Shown: in pieces, positions 1 to 7,331 of the stretch | Layout: every line of letters starts with the position of its first letter | How positions within the stretch are numbered: the first letter of the stretch is position 1 | Source of the DNA: Phaeodactylibacter sp964397205 | GTDB lineage: Bacteria > Bacteroidota > Bacteroidia > Chitinophagales > Saprospiraceae | Direction: 5' to 3' | DNA: 15,951 bases | Assembly (NCBI GenBank): GCA_964397205.1 | Contig: CAYNIT010000087.1 | Span: 1-15,951, forward strand | Translations under genes and position numbers: made by a program | Notes under the pieces: generated by a model | Told to the model about the DNA's origin: nothing | Databases searched by the model: none | Seen by the model: only the letters and a program-made list of their open reading frames with translations

Positions 1-552
1 GGGTTCGATGGAGCGCTCAATACCGACCCTTACCTGGATTTCAACGCGGGCCTGCTGTGGTACATTCTCTTTGAAGATGACCTTAGTTTTTACGTCGGTG
101 GTTCCTTGCAGCACCTCAACAACCCGAGCATTACCTTTCTGGAAAACGGCGGTGCTCAGCTGGATACCCGTTGGATAGGCCAGGCAGGGGGTGAAATTCC
201 GCTGGTGCAGGGCTTGAGCCTGCTGCCGGCTGTTGCAGTGATGGGCCAGGGGCCCCACAGGAGCATGACGGGTGGCGGCAATTTCCGCTACACCAATCGG
301 GATTGGCGGGAAGTGGCCATCCGAGCCGGCGGCTGGGTGCACGTTGCCAATCAACTGGAACAAGGCGTGGGCCTGGATGCGGTGGTGTTTACAACTGTGC
401 TGGAAATGGAGCGCTGGAACATCGGTTTGAGCTACGATGTCACGACTTCGGTGCTGGCGGCTGCCAACAACTCTCGGGGAGCATTTGAAGTGAGCTTTAT
501 TTACACCCATCCGGCGACCTGGCGCACCAACGTTAAATGCCCGAACTTTTAG
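1..552 (+). CDS. PorP/SprF family type IX secretion/gliding outer-membrane protein (C-terminal part, 5' end outside window)
   Basis: The frame is open from the first base and gives 183 residues before the stop, so only the C-terminal part (roughly the last half) is present. Family members are usually about 300-350 residues. The sequence alternates polar and hydrophobic residues in beta-strand style, with the family-like stretch LDFNAGLLWY near the visible start, SLQHLNNPS around residue 37 and a short C-terminus ending CPNF. PorP/SprF proteins are outer-membrane beta-barrels associated with the Bacteroidota type IX secretion and gliding machinery, and paralogues often sit beside large adhesin or gliding-motor-associated genes. 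What lies upstream is not visible. The next gene starts 3 bases after the stop, so the two are probably co-transcribed. The family call is by recognition of sequence style; the exact paralogue cannot be told. Confidence 0.8.
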   Translation, partial: GFDGALNTDPYLDFNAGLLWYILFEDDLSFYVGGSLQHLNNPSITFLENGGAQLDTRWIGQAGGEIPLVQGLSLLPAVAVMGQGPHRSMTGGGNFRYTNRDWREVAIRAGGWVHVANQLEQGVGLDAVVFTTVLEMERWNIGLSYDVTTSVLAAANNSRGAFEVSFIYTHPATWRTNVKCPNF

Positions 553-555
553 GGT

Positions 556-1095
556 ATGCCGGATCGACAACTGGATTTTGAGGAGGAACGCCCGGAGCAG
601 GCCGCTGGTTATTTGGAACAAATTCAAAAAAAGCCCCATCCGCTCAGCCTGCTGGCTGCTGGGCTAGATGATGTGCGCAATATCGGCGCGCTGTTTCGGC
701 TTGCCGATGCTGCTCGCCTAGAGCACCTTTACTTCTTGGGCTGGCCGCAGGAGTTGAATCCCAAAAAGCTGAAGCGCATCTCCCGCTCTACGGTGAGGTG
801 GGTGCCCCATTCGGTTTTGCAAATGGAAGAAGCCGTAGCGCTTTCGCAGCGCCGCCCTTTTATCGGATTGGAAATCACCACCCACAGCGTACCCTATACC
901 GCTTGTCAGCCCGAAGCGGGCAGCGTACTAGTGCTCGGGCACGAAGCGCAGGGCATTCCGGCAAGCCTGTTGCGATGCTGCCGGCAGTGCATTCACCTGC
1001 CCATGTACGGCCTGAATACTTCCATGAATGTTGCGATGGCGGCGGGCATCGCAACCTATCGGCTGCTAGAACAGCTAGGAGCGGGCGGCGAATAA
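556..1095 (+). CDS. TrmH/SpoU-family RNA 2'-O-methyltransferase
   Basis: This 179-residue protein should transfer a methyl group from S-adenosylmethionine to a ribose 2'-OH in tRNA or rRNA. The three SpoU motifs are present and in order. Motif 1 is DDVRNIGALFRLADA at about residues 38-52, with N42 and the conserved R48. Motif 2 is LVLGHEAQGIP at about 125-135. Motif 3 is at 146-171, containing LPMYGLNTSMNVA. Motifs 2 and 3 form the trefoil-knot cofactor site. It lacks the N-terminal substrate-binding domain of TrmB/RlmB-type members, so it is a short, catalytic-domain-only form, and the RNA target cannot be predicted. The ATG follows the preceding stop by 3 bases. The 3' end overlaps the convergent mqnB gene by 21 bases. 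Confidence 0.9.
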   Translation: MPDRQLDFEEERPEQAAGYLEQIQKKPHPLSLLAAGLDDVRNIGALFRLADAARLEHLYFLGWPQELNPKKLKRISRSTVRWVPHSVLQMEEAVALSQRRPFIGLEITTHSVPYTACQPEAGSVLVLGHEAQGIPASLLRCCRQCIHLPMYGLNTSMNVAMAAGIATYRLLEQLGAGGE

Positions 1096-1767
1096 GGAGC
1101 CGGTCAATTCGATCAGGGTATGGTTGAGAGCTTGCAGGGCTTCCTCCACTTTCCAGGCGGAGCGGTCTCGGGCTTCTACCCGGTTAGAAATAGCTCGAAT
1201 TTGCAAATAGGGCACTTCCTCCAGGGCACAAGCGTAGAAAAAGGCAGCACCTTCCATGCTTTCCACTTCCGCATCCGGGTACTTTTGCCGAACAGCCGCA
1301 ATATCAGGCGCGCAGCCATGGACGCGGTTGACGCTGATGCCATGAGCCTGGGGCAGGAAATCAAATTCCGATGCTCTTCGATTGAGGATACGGCCGTCCT
1401 CTTCGAAAGGAGCTTGCCCGGCTTCAATCAAGCCAAGCTCGTGCAGGTCCGTAAAGCTGCCATCGGCTTCCTGCACGCCCAGGTCAGCGAAGCGCTCGCT
1501 GATGACTTGCACCACATCCCCCGCTTTGAATTTATCGCTGAAGCTGCCGCCAATGCCGGCATTGATGGCGAGGTTCCATTCCTCTGCTCCGATGACTCGC
1601 CCCATAGCGTAGGCAGCCATGGGCAGGCCGACACCGGTAATGAGCAGCGCAACCTGCACCTCCCCCCGCTGGTAGCGGTGCGGGCCCGCGGCAATAAAGT
1701 TGTTGCGTAAATGTTCCTGCAGCGCAGCAATCTCGTAGGCAGTAGCAGCGGTGATGAGTATTTTCAT
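1075..1767 (-). CDS. mqnB: Futalosine hydrolase (menaquinone biosynthesis, MTAN-like nucleosidase fold)
   Basis: The 230-residue product belongs to the PNP/MTAN nucleosidase superfamily. Features seen are an N-terminal MKILITAATAYEIAAL strand-helix, INAGIGGSF at 68-76 (ligand-binding glycine loop), DLG at 95-97, the VESMEGAAFFYAC segment at 168-180 containing the ribose-binding Met-Glu pair, and RAISNRVEARD at 191-201. The SN where classical MTAN enzymes have SD(x)A, and the overall length, favour futalosine hydrolase over 5'-methylthioadenosine/SAH nucleosidase. MqnB removes hypoxanthine from futalosine to give dehypoxanthine futalosine in the alternative menaquinone pathway, which many Bacteroidota use. 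No other mqn gene is in the window. It begins 18 bases after the stop of the upstream barrel gene and is probably co-transcribed with it. An SAH/MTA nucleosidase role is the main alternative. Confidence 0.86.
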   Translation of the reverse strand: MKILITAATAYEIAALQEHLRNNFIAAGPHRYQRGEVQVALLITGVGLPMAAYAMGRVIGAEEWNLAINAGIGGSFSDKFKAGDVVQVISERFADLGVQEADGSFTDLHELGLIEAGQAPFEEDGRILNRRASEFDFLPQAHGISVNRVHGCAPDIAAVRQKYPDAEVESMEGAAFFYACALEEVPYLQIRAISNRVEARDRSAWKVEEALQALNHTLIELTGSLFAARS

Positions 1768-1785
1768 AAATGTCAGCGTTTAAGC

Positions 1786-2595
1786 CTAAAAGGCGTAAGC
1801 CAGCCCGGCTGCCGGGCTGAACCCCAGTACCTCATGGTAGGCGGAGGCGATATCGAAGCGCAATTGGTCCACTACCTGGTAGCCGAAGCCGAAACTGACG
1901 GTCGTCGGCTTGGTGGCAGCTCCTACCCGCAGCCGGAATGGTTCTGCTACTCGATACTCCAGCCCGAATTTGGCACGGGCGGGATGGTCAATGTCTTTTT
2001 CTACTTCTGCCAGCAGCAGGATTTGCTCTGATGGGCGGTACTGCAGCCCCGCTTTCAGGAGGGAAGGCAGAAATTCTGATTCCACTACACTTACTCGGAT
2101 CGGGCTGTAGGCATGTACGCCAATCTGCAGTTGAGGCAGCAGCTCCACTAGCGCCCCTAGCTCAAAAGTAGCAGCTGCCCGGCTGCCGTACTCTGGTATT
2201 TGCGTATGGAGCAACAAGGCTTGAGCGCCGATAGACAACTTGTCGAAAAGCTGCCTGCCGTAGGCCAAGCCGACCCGCTGCTCGTTGTAGCCCTCGAAGC
2301 CAAACTGATTGAGCGACAGCCCAAAGGTGCCCGAGTTGGTAGGCAAAGCCACACCAAAGGAATAGCTGCCCAATTCAGACAACAGAAAGCGTTGCTCCCC
2401 GAAGGCCGTAGCCGTGATGTCTTCCAGTTGGCCCAGGCCGGCCTGATTGCTGAAGAGCGCATTGATATCCGTAAAGGTAGCGCCCGTGTAGCCCATACCA
2501 GCTGCCCTTGCCCCGCCCATGGGCGGCAGGCCGTTTTGCGCAGCTAGCCCTGCGCTGAACAGCAGGAGTAGCAATAGGGTTGAAGTGTGTTTCAT
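1786..2595 (-). CDS. Outer-membrane beta-barrel protein, PorV/PorQ (FadL-like) type
   Basis: The 269-residue protein has a clear signal peptide (MKHTSTLLLLLLFSAGLAAQ, cleavage near residue 19-20). It is followed by GGARAAGMGYTGATFTDINALFSNQAGLG, the start typical of PorV/PorQ and FadL-like barrels: a GARAxxMG-type segment followed by N-A-x-x-N-x-A-G-like residues. The rest is alternating beta-strand sequence with Tyr/Phe-Gly pairs and ends in an aromatic (AGLAYAF), as expected for an outer-membrane barrel assembled by BAM. PorV-type proteins shuttle or anchor type IX secretion substrates, while others in the superfamily transport hydrophobic compounds. Which applies here is not decidable from sequence. 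It sits directly upstream of mqnB on the same strand, a pairing with no obvious functional logic. Confidence 0.72.
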   Translation of the reverse strand: MKHTSTLLLLLLFSAGLAAQNGLPPMGGARAAGMGYTGATFTDINALFSNQAGLGQLEDITATAFGEQRFLLSELGSYSFGVALPTNSGTFGLSLNQFGFEGYNEQRVGLAYGRQLFDKLSIGAQALLLHTQIPEYGSRAAATFELGALVELLPQLQIGVHAYSPIRVSVVESEFLPSLLKAGLQYRPSEQILLLAEVEKDIDHPARAKFGLEYRVAEPFRLRVGAATKPTTVSFGFGYQVVDQLRFDIASAYHEVLGFSPAAGLAYAF

Positions 2596-2700
2596 CGTTC
2601 TGGCTTCTTAGAGGCTAAGGTAAGGCTTTTCTCTGCGAATGTACACTGGCTTTTTTAAAAGCTCCTGCCAAACTGCTTACGGGAGTCGACTGATTTGCCG

Positions 2701-3813
2701 CTAATCGTTCCAGTCCGCGATGAACACGTTGGTATCGCGGGTGCCGCCGTTGTTGCGGTTGGAGGAGAAGACCAGCTTTTTGCCGTCGTAGGAAAACATG
2801 GGGAACGCATCGAAAGCTTCGTCGAAGGTAATCTGCTCTAAGCCGCTGCCGTCCAGATTGATAGCAAAGATGTTGAACTGCCGCCCTCCCTCAACGTGGT
2901 GGTTGGTAGCAAAGAGGATTTTCTCGCCGGAGGGGTGGAAGAAAGGGGCCCAGTTGGCACCGCCCAGGTCTGTGATTTGGGTGAGGTTGGAACCGTCCAC
3001 ATCGCAGACGAATACCTCCATCTCTGTAGGCTGCACCAGCCCGCGGGCCAACAATTCTTTGTAAGTCTTCTGTTCCTCCGCTGTCTTGGGGCGGGAGGCC
3101 CGGAACACCAGTTTGCTTCCGTCGGGGGAAAAGAAAGCGCCGCCATCGTAGCCGAGTTCATCCGTAACTTGCTGCAGGTTGGAGCCATCTACGTCCATAG
3201 TCCACAGTTCAAGGTCGCCGGAGCGGGTAGAGGTAAATACGATTTTGCTGCCGTCCGGGCTGAGGGTCGCTTCCGCATCGTAACCCGGATTGTCGGTTAG
3301 TTGCTTCTTGATATTCCCCTGCAGGTCGGCTACGAAGATGTCGTAGCTTTCGTAAATGGGCCAGACGTACTTCCCGTTGACGACCGGTGGGCTCTCCGGG
3401 CACTCAGCGCCCCCTAGGTGGGTGGAGGCGTAGAGAATGCTGGTGTCCCCTGGCATGAAGTAGGAGCAGGTGGTTCTGCCTTTTCCAGTACTTAGCATAG
3501 GGGGCTGTTCTCCTTCGTAGCCGGTGACAGGCATGACGAAGATCTGATCGCAGGGCGCATCCCACTCCTCATTGGCGGCTTGGAAAACAAGCTGACTGTT
3601 GTCGAAGCTGAAGTAGGCCTCCGCATTATCCCCGCCGAAGGTCAGCTGACGGATGTTGCTGAGGTGGGTCTCCTGCTCGTAGCGCAAGCTGTCAGCGGCT
3701 GTCTCCTCAGCCGTTGTTTCCGTTTGGGAGTCCTCATCAGTGGGTTGGGCATCGCTGCCGCAGGCAGCGAGCAGGCACAGAAGGCAGAATGGGCTCAAGT
3801 ATCGAGTGATCAT
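2701..3813 (-). CDS. TolB-like PD40 beta-propeller lipoprotein
   Basis: The ATG at 3813 is preferred to the in-frame TTG at 3831. It gives a clean lipoprotein signal, MITRYLSPFCLLCLLAAC, with lipobox LAAC and lipidated Cys18, and the promoter element at 3829-3836 would overlap the TTG start. The mature 350-odd residues begin with an acidic, Thr/Glu-rich linker, followed by repeated WD40-like PD40 blades. Examples are SPDGSKIVFTSTRSGDLELW followed by DVDGSNLQQVTD, then SPDGSKLVFRASR, HPSGEKILFATNH, and a last blade YDGKKLVFSSNRNNGG. Such propellers are found in TolB, in prolyl oligopeptidase-type proteins and in many Bacteroidota surface lipoproteins, where they bind protein or glycan partners. 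No peptidase domain follows, so this is a stand-alone propeller. Its partner is unknown. Confidence 0.85.
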   Translation of the reverse strand: MITRYLSPFCLLCLLAACGSDAQPTDEDSQTETTAEETAADSLRYEQETHLSNIRQLTFGGDNAEAYFSFDNSQLVFQAANEEWDAPCDQIFVMPVTGYEGEQPPMLSTGKGRTTCSYFMPGDTSILYASTHLGGAECPESPPVVNGKYVWPIYESYDIFVADLQGNIKKQLTDNPGYDAEATLSPDGSKIVFTSTRSGDLELWTMDVDGSNLQQVTDELGYDGGAFFSPDGSKLVFRASRPKTAEEQKTYKELLARGLVQPTEMEVFVCDVDGSNLTQITDLGGANWAPFFHPSGEKILFATNHHVEGGRQFNIFAINLDGSGLEQITFDEAFDAFPMFSYDGKKLVFSSNRNNGGTRDTNVFIADWND

Positions 3814-3828
3814 TAGCGATTTTTCGGG

Positions 3829-3860
3829 CAAATATAGGCGGGCTTGCTAGAGCCTTGCAA
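3829..3860 (-). promoter_or_regulatory. Bacteroidota-type promoter for the PD40 lipoprotein gene
   Basis: Read on the minus strand, the -7 element TATATTTG (3829-3836) matches the Bacteroidota consensus TAnnTTTG exactly. A TTG (3858-3860, part of TTGTTG) lies 21 bases upstream of it, at the -33 position. Transcription would start near 3822, giving a very short leader of about 8-10 bases before the ATG at 3813. The spacing and consensus are known for Bacteroides-type sigma factors; use here is inferred. Confidence 0.65.
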
Positions 3861-4034
3861 CAAATCGGCAAAACTTTACTTGCTGCCGACAATTCAGGCT
3901 GGTCATTGCAAGATTTTGTGTACTCAAATGCAGGCAGGCGAGTTACTATGAAAAACAAAATGAGCTTTGCTATGTATCCTTGATCAGGGGCAATGCATAA
4001 TGTGCCAATGCCGCCGAGCTGAATTTGGATGGCC

Positions 4035-4099
4035 GGCAGGCATTGAGTTTGTTGCAGCACCCTGACCACAGCAGCAGGTGTATGCCCCAAATGCCTGCC
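4035..4099. repeat. 10-base perfect inverted repeat, possible stem-loop
   Basis: GGCAGGCATT at 4035-4044 is exactly complementary to AATGCCTGCC at 4090-4099, with 45 bases between the arms. It could be the closing stem of a structured transcript, a dyad for a regulator, or chance in GC-rich DNA. It lies about 70 bases upstream of the lipB promoter element and is not followed by a T tract, so it is not a typical terminator. Confidence 0.4.
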
Positions 4100-4165
4100 T
4101 CTTGCGCATCCATCTGGGCTACACAAATAGGCATTTAAAATTATAGAATTATCGGCAAAGGGGAC

Positions 4166-4173
4166 TACCTTTG
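4166..4173 (+). promoter_or_regulatory. Putative -7 promoter element of the lipB operon
   Basis: TACCTTTG matches TAnnTTTG exactly and ends 17 bases before the lipB ATG, so the leader would be about 10 bases. No TTG is seen at the expected -33 position. The upstream 25 bases are AT-rich (TTTAAAATTATAGAATTA). Confidence 0.5.
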
Positions 4174-4190
4174 CGCCACATTTTTGGAAG

Positions 4191-4934
4191 ATGCAAAAAG
4201 TTGTATTTCAAGACTTAGGGAGAATCAGTTATCAGGCTGCCTGGGATATGCAGGAGGAAAAGCTGTCGGAGGTGGTCGGCCGGAAACTGGACAACCGGAA
4301 ACGGGGCAAGCAGGGCCTGCCGGAAGAGCCACAGCAGCACCATCTGTTGTTTTGCGAGCACCATCCGGTCTACACCCTGGGCAAAAGCGGTTCGATGGAC
4401 CATCTGTTGCTAGGGGCAGCGGAACTGGAACAGCGTGGGTTTGAGTTTTTTAAAATCAACCGCGGTGGCGACATCACCTACCACGGCCCCGGGCAGATCG
4501 TAGGGTATCCTATATTCGACCTGGACTGCTTTTTTACGGATGTGCACCGCTACGTGCGCTATCTGGAAGAGGCGGTCATAAGAACGATTGCCGATTACGG
4601 CCTGCAGGGAAGGCGCGAAAAGGGCTACACTGGGGTTTGGCTCCCGGAGACGGCTACGCTGCCCAAACGCAAGATTTGTGCTATAGGCGTGCACCTGCGG
4701 CGGTGGGTAACCCTGCATGGCTTCGCCTTCAATGTGAATACCGATCTTTCCCATTTCAACTATATCGTGCCCTGCGGCATTAATGAAGCCGGCAGAGACG
4801 TTACTTCCCTAGAACGGGAGCTCGGAGCGAGCGTTGATCTTGAGGAGGCCAAAGCCAAACTGAAAGAACAACTCGCCTGCTTATTTGAATTTGAGTACGC
4901 TTCCAAGCCAATAAAATCGCGAAGTGGGCACTGA
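4191..4934 (+). CDS. lipB: Octanoyl-[acyl-carrier-protein]:protein N-octanoyltransferase
   Basis: LipB moves octanoyl groups from octanoyl-ACP to the lipoyl domains of 2-oxoacid dehydrogenases and glycine-cleavage H protein, the first step of endogenous lipoate synthesis in the cytoplasm. The 247-residue sequence carries the full signature: HHPVYTLGKSG at 57-67, RGGDITYHGPGQ at 91-102, the KICAIGVHLRRWVTLHG segment with catalytic Lys161, FNVNTDLSHF at 180-189, and PCGI with the acyl-accepting Cys195. The length is slightly above the usual 210-240 because of a 15-residue insertion rich in Lys/Gln near residues 33-50. It heads a compact three-gene set with the unknown gene at 4948 and the thioesterase gene. 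LipA is not in the window. Confidence 0.96.
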   Translation: MQKVVFQDLGRISYQAAWDMQEEKLSEVVGRKLDNRKRGKQGLPEEPQQHHLLFCEHHPVYTLGKSGSMDHLLLGAAELEQRGFEFFKINRGGDITYHGPGQIVGYPIFDLDCFFTDVHRYVRYLEEAVIRTIADYGLQGRREKGYTGVWLPETATLPKRKICAIGVHLRRWVTLHGFAFNVNTDLSHFNYIVPCGINEAGRDVTSLERELGASVDLEEAKAKLKEQLACLFEFEYASKPIKSRSGH

Positions 4935-4947
4935 GCCTTCAAGTATT

Positions 4948-5358
4948 ATGATGAAAGACATCCCCAACCTGAAAGTGGAAGATATTGCAATTGCGGTAGC
5001 GCCCCGGCCCGAAGGGGATCCGGATAAGGAAAAGTTTTGGGACAGTTATCTCATCAACTTGAAAGAGGAGGCCATCTCCAACGTGCTGGTCAACTCCCGT
5101 GGCTACGGCGAAGTGAACGGCGAGAAAATGAAAACGACCATACTGCGCCACTTCTTCGAGGAAATTGGCCCGCTGCAAGTTGTGAAAATCGAGCCGATAC
5201 AGGTGCGCCTCTTTGATCTGACCAACGAATACTGGATCAGCTTCTCCCACGATGACTATATGTACGATAAGAAGTACGTCTTTGTGAAGGGCAGCATTAC
5301 GGAAGATAACTTTACCACTATCCCATTCATCAATCGCAAGGGGGTAATGATACGATAG
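4948..5358 (+). CDS. Conserved-looking small protein of unknown function in the lipB operon
   Basis: The product has 136 residues when started at the ATG-ATG pair at 4948/4951. An in-frame GTG at 4924 would overlap the end of lipB, which is less likely but possible. The protein is soluble, with no signal peptide or membrane segment. It is acidic near the start (PRPEGDPDKEKFWDSYLINLK) and then mixed alpha/beta, with TTILRHFFEEIGPLQVVKIEPI and EYWISFSHDDYMYDKKYVF. I do not recognise a family or catalytic motif. It sits 13 bases after lipB and 3 bases before the thioesterase gene, so co-transcription is very likely. A link to acyl or lipoyl metabolism is only suggested by that position. Confidence 0.85.
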   Translation: MMKDIPNLKVEDIAIAVAPRPEGDPDKEKFWDSYLINLKEEAISNVLVNSRGYGEVNGEKMKTTILRHFFEEIGPLQVVKIEPIQVRLFDLTNEYWISFSHDDYMYDKKYVFVKGSITEDNFTTIPFINRKGVMIR

Positions 5359-5361
5359 CCA

Positions 5362-5889
5362 ATGAGAGAACGGAAAGACAAGCGCGTGAGCGAATCGCGC
5401 ACCGTGATGACCGAGATGGTCATGCCCAACGACACGAACCCGATGGGCAACCTGATGGGCGGCAACTTGCTGCGCTGGATGGACATTGCCTCCGGCATTT
5501 GCGCGGGCAAGCACTGCGAAGCCCATGTGGTCACGGCATCCGTTGACAACGTCTCCTTTCAGAAGCCTATCAAAGTCGGCGACATCGTAACGCTGGAGGC
5601 AACGGTGACCCGGGCTTTTCGGACTTCAGTTGAAATATACGTCGAGGTCTTTGCCAACAACATCAAGGGCGGCGATGCCCGGCGCTGCAACCATGCTTAC
5701 TACACCTTCGTCGGTTTGAGCGACGATGGCAAACCAATACCGGTGCCTCCGGTGCTGCCCCTGACTGAGATTGAGCAGCAGCGGTACGATGGCGCGCCGC
5801 GCCGCCGGGAGGCCCGCCTCATCCTCAGCGGCCGCATGAAGCCAGAAGAAGCTACAGAAATCCGCTCGCTCTTCAGTGATCTGCAGTGA
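5362..5889 (+). CDS. Acyl-CoA thioesterase, hotdog fold (YciA/BACH-like)
   Basis: The 175-residue protein matches the acyl-CoA hydrolase hotdog family. It has TNPMGNLMGGNLLRWMD at 25-41, where the N/D-x-x-G-x-x-x-G-G turn leads into the central hotdog helix with Asp41. These are followed by AHVVTASVDNVSF at 54-66 and the KVGDIVTLEATVTR strand pair at 71-84. Such enzymes hydrolyse acyl-CoA to free acid and CoA and act as hexamers or double-hotdog pairs. The chain length preferred cannot be read from sequence. The C-terminal 40 residues are Arg/Glu-rich and extend past the core fold. It begins 3 bases after the unknown gene's stop and ends 22 bases from the convergent Nudix gene. Confidence 0.9.
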   Translation: MRERKDKRVSESRTVMTEMVMPNDTNPMGNLMGGNLLRWMDIASGICAGKHCEAHVVTASVDNVSFQKPIKVGDIVTLEATVTRAFRTSVEIYVEVFANNIKGGDARRCNHAYYTFVGLSDDGKPIPVPPVLPLTEIEQQRYDGAPRRREARLILSGRMKPEEATEIRSLFSDLQ

Positions 5890-5911
5890 GAGAATGGCTT
5901 ACTTTACTACC

Positions 5912-6532
5912 CTACAGCTCTTCCCTCAGCACCAGCTCAATATTGGGGTACACCGTTTTGCCCGATTGCAAGAAAGCAGCTACATCCATCCAACTCGCCA
6001 GTTCGATGTCCTCCTCGGTTTCCGGTTCTAATTCGGTTTGCGCGGCAGACATGCGGTACCAGTAGGTAGGTTTGAGCACCCGCCCGTGCTGCTCGTCCCG
6101 GTAAGTGTGATAGGTCGTGCCCAGGAAATCGCCTACATCCACTTCCCGCAGGCCAGTTTCCTCCTTCACCTCGCGTACGGCTGCTTCCTTAGGCGTTTCG
6201 CCGGGGTCAATCTTGCCCTTGGGCAGGTCCCAGGAGCCACGCCGGTAGATGAGCAGCGCCTGGCCTTGTTTGTTGTACACCAGGCCTCCGGCCGCTTCGA
6301 GCACAGTAAATTGCCCCTTGAAGTCGAGGAAGAGCTTTTCGGCATCCGGGCTGTAGAGGCTGACTTTGCCGAAGCGCGGGTTCTTCTCGAGCATGTCAAC
6401 GTAGCCCAGCAGGCTCTTGGGATTGCCTGTGTAGATGGTAGTCAGGTTCTCCGGAGCACTGGAAGGTTGGAATCCTCCCTCCGGGATGGCGCTCAGCACG
6501 ATCGGCCGGCCATTGACGTAGATTTTGTACAT
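5912..6532 (-). CDS. Nudix hydrolase with an extra N-terminal region
   Basis: A complete Nudix box (GX5EX7REUXEEXGU) runs from G106 to L128: GKIDPGETP, then REVKEETGL, with metal ligands E121, E124 and E125. It is preceded by AAGGLVYNKQGQALLIYRRGSWDLPKG, the strand and substrate loop seen in diadenosine polyphosphate/ADP-ribose-type Nudix enzymes. The first 75 or so residues are an additional small domain of unknown role that I associate with Bacteroidota Nudix proteins. Enzymes of this family cleave nucleoside diphosphates linked to another group; the substrate cannot be named. The gene converges on the thioesterase gene and diverges from pyrE with a 51-base gap that must hold both start regions. 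Confidence 0.93.
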   Translation of the reverse strand: MYKIYVNGRPIVLSAIPEGGFQPSSAPENLTTIYTGNPKSLLGYVDMLEKNPRFGKVSLYSPDAEKLFLDFKGQFTVLEAAGGLVYNKQGQALLIYRRGSWDLPKGKIDPGETPKEAAVREVKEETGLREVDVGDFLGTTYHTYRDEQHGRVLKPTYWYRMSAAQTELEPETEEDIELASWMDVAAFLQSGKTVYPNIELVLREEL

Positions 6533-6583
6533 TTGCGCAACTAGCTTGATTAGAAAAAGTAAGGAAAAAACCGAATCCAGGAA

Positions 6584-7213
6584 ATGAGCACTGCCGCAGA
6601 AGTGGCCCGTCGGCTACTGCAAATAAATGCAATAAAGCTGAGTCCGCAAAAGCCCTTTACCTGGGCCAGCGGCATGCAATCCCCCATCTATTGTGACAAC
6701 CGCCTGTCCCTTTCTCACCCTGCTGTGCGCAATTTTATTCTCGCTTGCTTTGTGGAGGCGGCTGCCGGCTTCCGCCCGATTGATGCTGTAGCCGGGGTCG
6801 CAACAGCGGGCATCCCGCACGCTGCGCTGCTGGCCGACCGGCTGGATATGCCCTTTGCCTACGTCCGCTCCAAGGCAAAGGGGCACGGGCGGCAGAACCT
6901 TATTGAGGGCGAACTGCCGGCGGGTGCCCGGGTGCTGCTGGTAGAAGACCTGATCAGCACCGGCGGCAGCAGCTTGAAAGCCGTAGCTGCCCTGCGGGAA
7001 GCAGGCTGCGAAGTGGCGGGCGTTCTGGCCATATTCACTTATGAGTTTGATCACGCCAAAAGCGCCTTTGCAGAAGCCAACTGCCGGCTGGAGACCCTCA
7101 GCAACTATAGCGCGCTGCTGCAGGAAGCTGTCAAGCAGCAATACGTAGGCGCGAGCGACCTGCAAACCTTGCAGCAATGGCGAGCATCGCCGGAAAATTG
7201 GCAACCAGCGTGA
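6584..7213 (+). CDS. pyrE: Orotate phosphoribosyltransferase
   Basis: PyrE condenses orotate with PRPP to give orotidine 5'-phosphate in de novo pyrimidine synthesis. The 209-residue protein has FTWASGMQSPIYCDNR at 25-40 (orotate-binding region), the mobile catalytic loop RSKAKGHGRQNLIEGE at 95-110, and the PRPP-binding motif VLLVEDLISTGGSS at 117-130. Length and order are normal. The ATG at 6584 is the first in frame. It is transcribed away from the Nudix gene. There is no pyrF in the window; the next gene, 118 bases downstream, has its own promoter-like element. Confidence 0.96.
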   Translation: MSTAAEVARRLLQINAIKLSPQKPFTWASGMQSPIYCDNRLSLSHPAVRNFILACFVEAAAGFRPIDAVAGVATAGIPHAALLADRLDMPFAYVRSKAKGHGRQNLIEGELPAGARVLLVEDLISTGGSSLKAVAALREAGCEVAGVLAIFTYEFDHAKSAFAEANCRLETLSNYSALLQEAVKQQYVGASDLQTLQQWRASPENWQPA

Positions 7214-7261
7214 TCAAAGTAGCTGCTGCATGGTTAAATTACTGGGTTTGGATAAATTTTC

Positions 7262-7269
7262 TATCTTTG
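7262..7269 (+). promoter_or_regulatory. Putative -7 promoter element of the M42 peptidase gene
   Basis: TATCTTTG matches TAnnTTTG exactly, in an AT-rich stretch 62 bases before the ATG. No TTG sits at the ideal -33 distance (the nearest TTTG, 7247-7250, is too close). A short dyad GCCGG / CCGGC (7269-7273 / 7283-7287) follows at the expected transcription start and could form a small leader hairpin. Confidence 0.45.
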
Positions 7270-7331
7270 CCGGTCAAATTTCCCGGCTTTCAGCCAAAAG
7301 AAGAGACACCACACTAATTTAATCCACACGC

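Larger units (their letters stand above)
3814..4190. other. Divergent intergenic region between the lipoprotein gene and lipB
   Basis: This 377-base stretch separates two divergently transcribed genes. It holds the minus-strand promoter at 3829-3860, a plus-strand TAnnTTTG element at 4166-4173, and a 10-base inverted repeat at 4035-4044 / 4090-4099. A related string (TGCAGGCAGGC) also occurs near 3927-3937. Open frames across it on the minus strand have no family-like sequence and cross the promoter region. I see no tRNA, riboswitch or intact small gene. It is more AT-rich near the lipB end. Confidence 0.6.

Noticed and set aside
2620..2690. AT-rich palindrome GCTTTTTTAAAAGC as terminator after the lipoprotein gene
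   Set aside because: The stem is only 5-6 A/T-rich pairs with almost no loop and no clear T tail; too weak to annotate.
3813..3831. TTG at 3831 as start of the PD40 lipoprotein
   Set aside because: The ATG at 3813 gives a standard lipoprotein signal, and the promoter element overlaps the TTG.
3737..4126. A 129-codon minus-strand frame across the intergenic region and the start of the lipoprotein gene
   Set aside because: It overlaps the lipoprotein gene in another frame, covers its promoter, and has no family-like sequence.
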